Part shown: positions 62,614 through 64,000 of the stretch, in pieces
How the letters are laid out: every line of letters starts with the position of its first letter
Numbering within the stretch: position 1 is the stretch's first letter
Assembly (NCBI RefSeq): GCF_022662195.1
Contig: NZ_JAKMCS010000008.1
Span: 147,176-211,175 of the forward strand
Direction: 5' to 3'
Length of the DNA: 64,000 bases
Source: Aestuariivivens insulae
GTDB lineage: Bacteria > Bacteroidota > Bacteroidia > Flavobacteriales > Flavobacteriaceae
Notes under the pieces: generated by a model
Told to the model about the DNA's origin: nothing
The model's input: the letters and a program-made list of their open reading frames with translations, nothing else
Database searches by the model: none
Program-made: the position numbers and the translations under genes

Positions 62614-62669
62614 TTATCCCTATAAATCATTTTACAATTTGATTTCATAGGAACCCTTATTACCAACAG

Positions 62670-63497
62670 TTACGCTTTTTTATAAATCCCGCTTTCAAGC
62701 ATTAATGCTTCACTTTTCAAGTGGCTCAAGAGGTTTAATAGCTTGGGTTTGGTACTTTCACCCATAAGAACATTTAATCCTATTTTAGGTGGTCCAAACG
62801 CTTTTAACTTAGTTACAAGTGCCTCAAAGAAGTCTATTCCAGCTTTGGTTTGATTTGTAATTACCGACCTCTCAAATCCCAGTTCATTTAGGATGTCGTT
62901 CATTGCATTACTTTTGAATAAGAAACTGTGATTGGCAGAGGAAGCCCAAGGCATAGGATATTCAACTTCTATATCATTGTCTTTGAATATATCATAGTAA
63001 AGAAAATGTCCACCGGGTTTTAAAACTCGTTTGATCTCTGAATAGAATTTTTTCTTGTCGGGGATATTCATTTGAACATGTTGTGTCCAAACTACATCAA
63101 ATGAGCTATCGTCAAAAGGAAGGTTTGTGGCATTACCAACTACAAATTTCGTCCTGTGGTCAAGTTTTACCAACTTAGATAACGCTCTGGCTGTTCTAAT
63201 GTACTCATTAGAAAGATCAATACCAGTGACATTACAATTAAATTCATCTGCCATCATACGACATGGACCGCCAAGTCCACATCCAACATCTAGTACTTCA
63301 AGTCCGTTAAGATTAGTTGCTTGCGCAAGTTCTTTGGAAACAGCTGCGCCTCTTACATGAAATTCATCTACTCCTGCAATATCACTCCGGTTAACCGAAT
63401 TCAGGTCAAGTCCTTGGTCCATTAATCGACCTAATATATCTTCAAATAGACCTTCTTTAAGATAATGTCTCTCAATGACTTGGTTTAAATTCTCCAT
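62670..63497 (-). CDS. SAM-dependent methyltransferase
   Basis: 275 residues, ATG 63497. Rossmann methyltransferase: VLDVGCGLGGPCRMMADEF (motif I, ~70-88), VTGIDLSNEYI, VGNATNLPFDDSSFDVVWTQHVQMNI and LKPGGHFLYYDIFKD. The class resembles glycine/sarcosine and erg6-type methyltransferases. Substrate unknown. The segment after its stop (VTVGNKGSYEIKL in another frame) is not interpreted as coding. Confidence 0.88.
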   Translation of the reverse strand: MENLNQVIERHYLKEGLFEDILGRLMDQGLDLNSVNRSDIAGVDEFHVRGAAVSKELAQATNLNGLEVLDVGCGLGGPCRMMADEFNCNVTGIDLSNEYIRTARALSKLVKLDHRTKFVVGNATNLPFDDSSFDVVWTQHVQMNIPDKKKFYSEIKRVLKPGGHFLYYDIFKDNDIEVEYPMPWASSANHSFLFKSNAMNDILNELGFERSVITNQTKAGIDFFEALVTKLKAFGPPKIGLNVLMGESTKPKLLNLLSHLKSEALMLESGIYKKA

Positions 63498-63619
63498 GTT
63501 TTTATTGTTTTAGCTAATTGTTGTCAACGTTTATATATATGTAAGTTGTGTGTAAATGGAATGAATTTTTCAGCCTCAAGCTGACCTTAAATATATGAAA
63601 ATGCCAATGAATTAATCAT

Positions 63620-63823
63620 TTACAAGCAATTTTTTATATATGCTGTTACCTGCTGTGCTTCCTTTTTAAGCAGTACAATGCTAAAAGCTGCTCCAAAAAT
63701 CATTCTTACTCCAGCTGTATGGATATAGTTCTTGCTGATTTATTTGTCATCTAAAGTCTTTTCATAAGAAAAGGCACTTGATGCCTTTTCAAATGCCTTT
63801 TCAGAATTAGTATTTATTATGCT
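63620..63823 (-). pseudogene. Decayed small gene beside the IS end
   Basis: The minus strand carries a frame reading SIINTNSEKAFEKASSAF to DDK, then an in-frame TAA, then ISKNYIHTAGVRMIFGAAFS to KNCL and stop. An adjacent frame ends NNNWAKLNKA at 63817-63819. Codon quality and continuity suggest a gene broken by a stop and a frameshift. I do not recognise it. The IS3 end lies about 50 bp away. The rest of 63500-63620 has no feature I can support. Confidence 0.35.
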
Positions 63824-63871
63824 TTATTTAGTTTAGCCCAATTGTTGTTTGCTTTGGTTACCAATTCTTTA

Positions 63872-63900
63872 TGTGGACTTGCAACAAAAAAATGGACTTT
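63872..63900. repeat. Candidate terminal inverted repeat of the IS3-family element
   Basis: TGTGGACTTGCAACAAAAAAATGGACTTT contains two TGGACTT blocks and lies just beyond the transposase stop, where an IS3-family end would be. The other end is outside the window, so the repeat cannot be confirmed. Confidence 0.35.
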
Positions 63901-63911
63901 AAGTTGAATGA

Positions 63912-64000
63912 CTAAGCTGCCTGTTTCTGGTTATACATATCTAATTCAAATTCTCTTATAGTTTTATTTCCTAAAAAGGAATGCCTTCTTTTATTATTGT
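63912..64000 (-). mobile_element. IS3-family transposase (OrfB) 3' end, truncated by the window
   Basis: The minus strand encodes the C-terminus of an IS3 OrfB integrase: KRRHSFLGNKTIREFELDMY and then NQKQAA to TAG. RRHS-LG-(K)T-EFE is the usual tail of this DDE transposase. The remaining element lies beyond 64000. Confidence 0.85.

Noticed and set aside
62621..62669. Frame extending the methyltransferase C-terminus (ending GNKGSYEIKL)
   Set aside because: It needs a frameshift and the annotated stop gives an ordinary family length.

Overview
The window is AT-rich chromosomal DNA from a member of the Bacteroidetes, almost certainly the family Flavobacteriaceae. The support comes from type IX secretion (T9SS) cargo with CHU_C-type C-termini, a TonB-dependent receptor, Bacteroidetes-style promoters (TTG, 17-23 nt, TANNTTTG), weak Shine-Dalgarno sites, and interspersed repeats of a kind common in flavobacteria. 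No genus is claimed. The region is mostly ordinary chromosome, with several accessory islands.

Layout. 1-6.3 kb (minus): a partial and a complete T9SS surface protein sharing a ~95-residue repeat, then an ABC exporter pair. 6.5-12.5 kb: a kinase-fold-like protein of unknown role, a pRiA4b ORF-3-like protein, heme A synthase, a GNAT acetyltransferase, a CCA-adding-type nucleotidyltransferase, a GxxExxY protein bracketed by short repeats, and TsaC. 12.5-18.3 kb: a surface-glycan island (DUF5672 protein, Kdo-kinase-like protein, GT2, UDP-galactopyranose mutase, galactofuranosyltransferase-like GT, heptosyltransferase-like GT9). 18.3-24.8 kb: lipoproteins, fumarylacetoacetase, GlyA and a membrane-bound XRE regulator.

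24.9-34.1 kb is a transport and metal module. On the minus strand lie a TolC-type channel, an adaptor lipoprotein, a 27-residue membrane microprotein, an RND pump, a PII/ferredoxin-fold-like small protein and a DUF2892 protein. A perfect palindrome sits in the promoter of that operon. Divergently, a CRP/FNR-type site precedes a Cys-rich small protein and a TonB receptor that carries the CxxxM and HxM copper-ligand motifs of OprC/NosA. Together this looks like copper import facing an efflux pump.

34.5-38.1 kb: a very unusual 1142-residue VIT/vWA/carboxypeptidase-like/TonB-plug/TPR/DUF2135 fusion, then tRNA-Ser(UGA). 38.2-53.4 kb: nitroreductase, a DegT aminotransferase, and a long minus-strand operon tpx-dgkA-ftsK-lolA-like-lptF/G-like-ribBA whose RibA half has lost its zinc and catalytic residues. 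Then katG, a 2-Cys peroxiredoxin, NhaC and a YdjM-type membrane protein. 53.4-64 kb: repeats, a PLP gamma-lyase divergent from an Lrp regulator, a CPBP protein, a membrane protein overlapping an orphan histidine kinase, aldehyde dehydrogenase, RluA, PanB, a methyltransferase, decayed gene pieces and the 3' end of an IS3-family transposase.

The candidates most worth follow-up are the VIT/TonB-plug fusion, the three-copy structured repeat whose hairpins differ in sequence but keep their fold, the copper-import/efflux intergenic region with its two operators, and the kinase-like orphan protein. No CRISPR array, rRNA, prophage or replication origin was seen.
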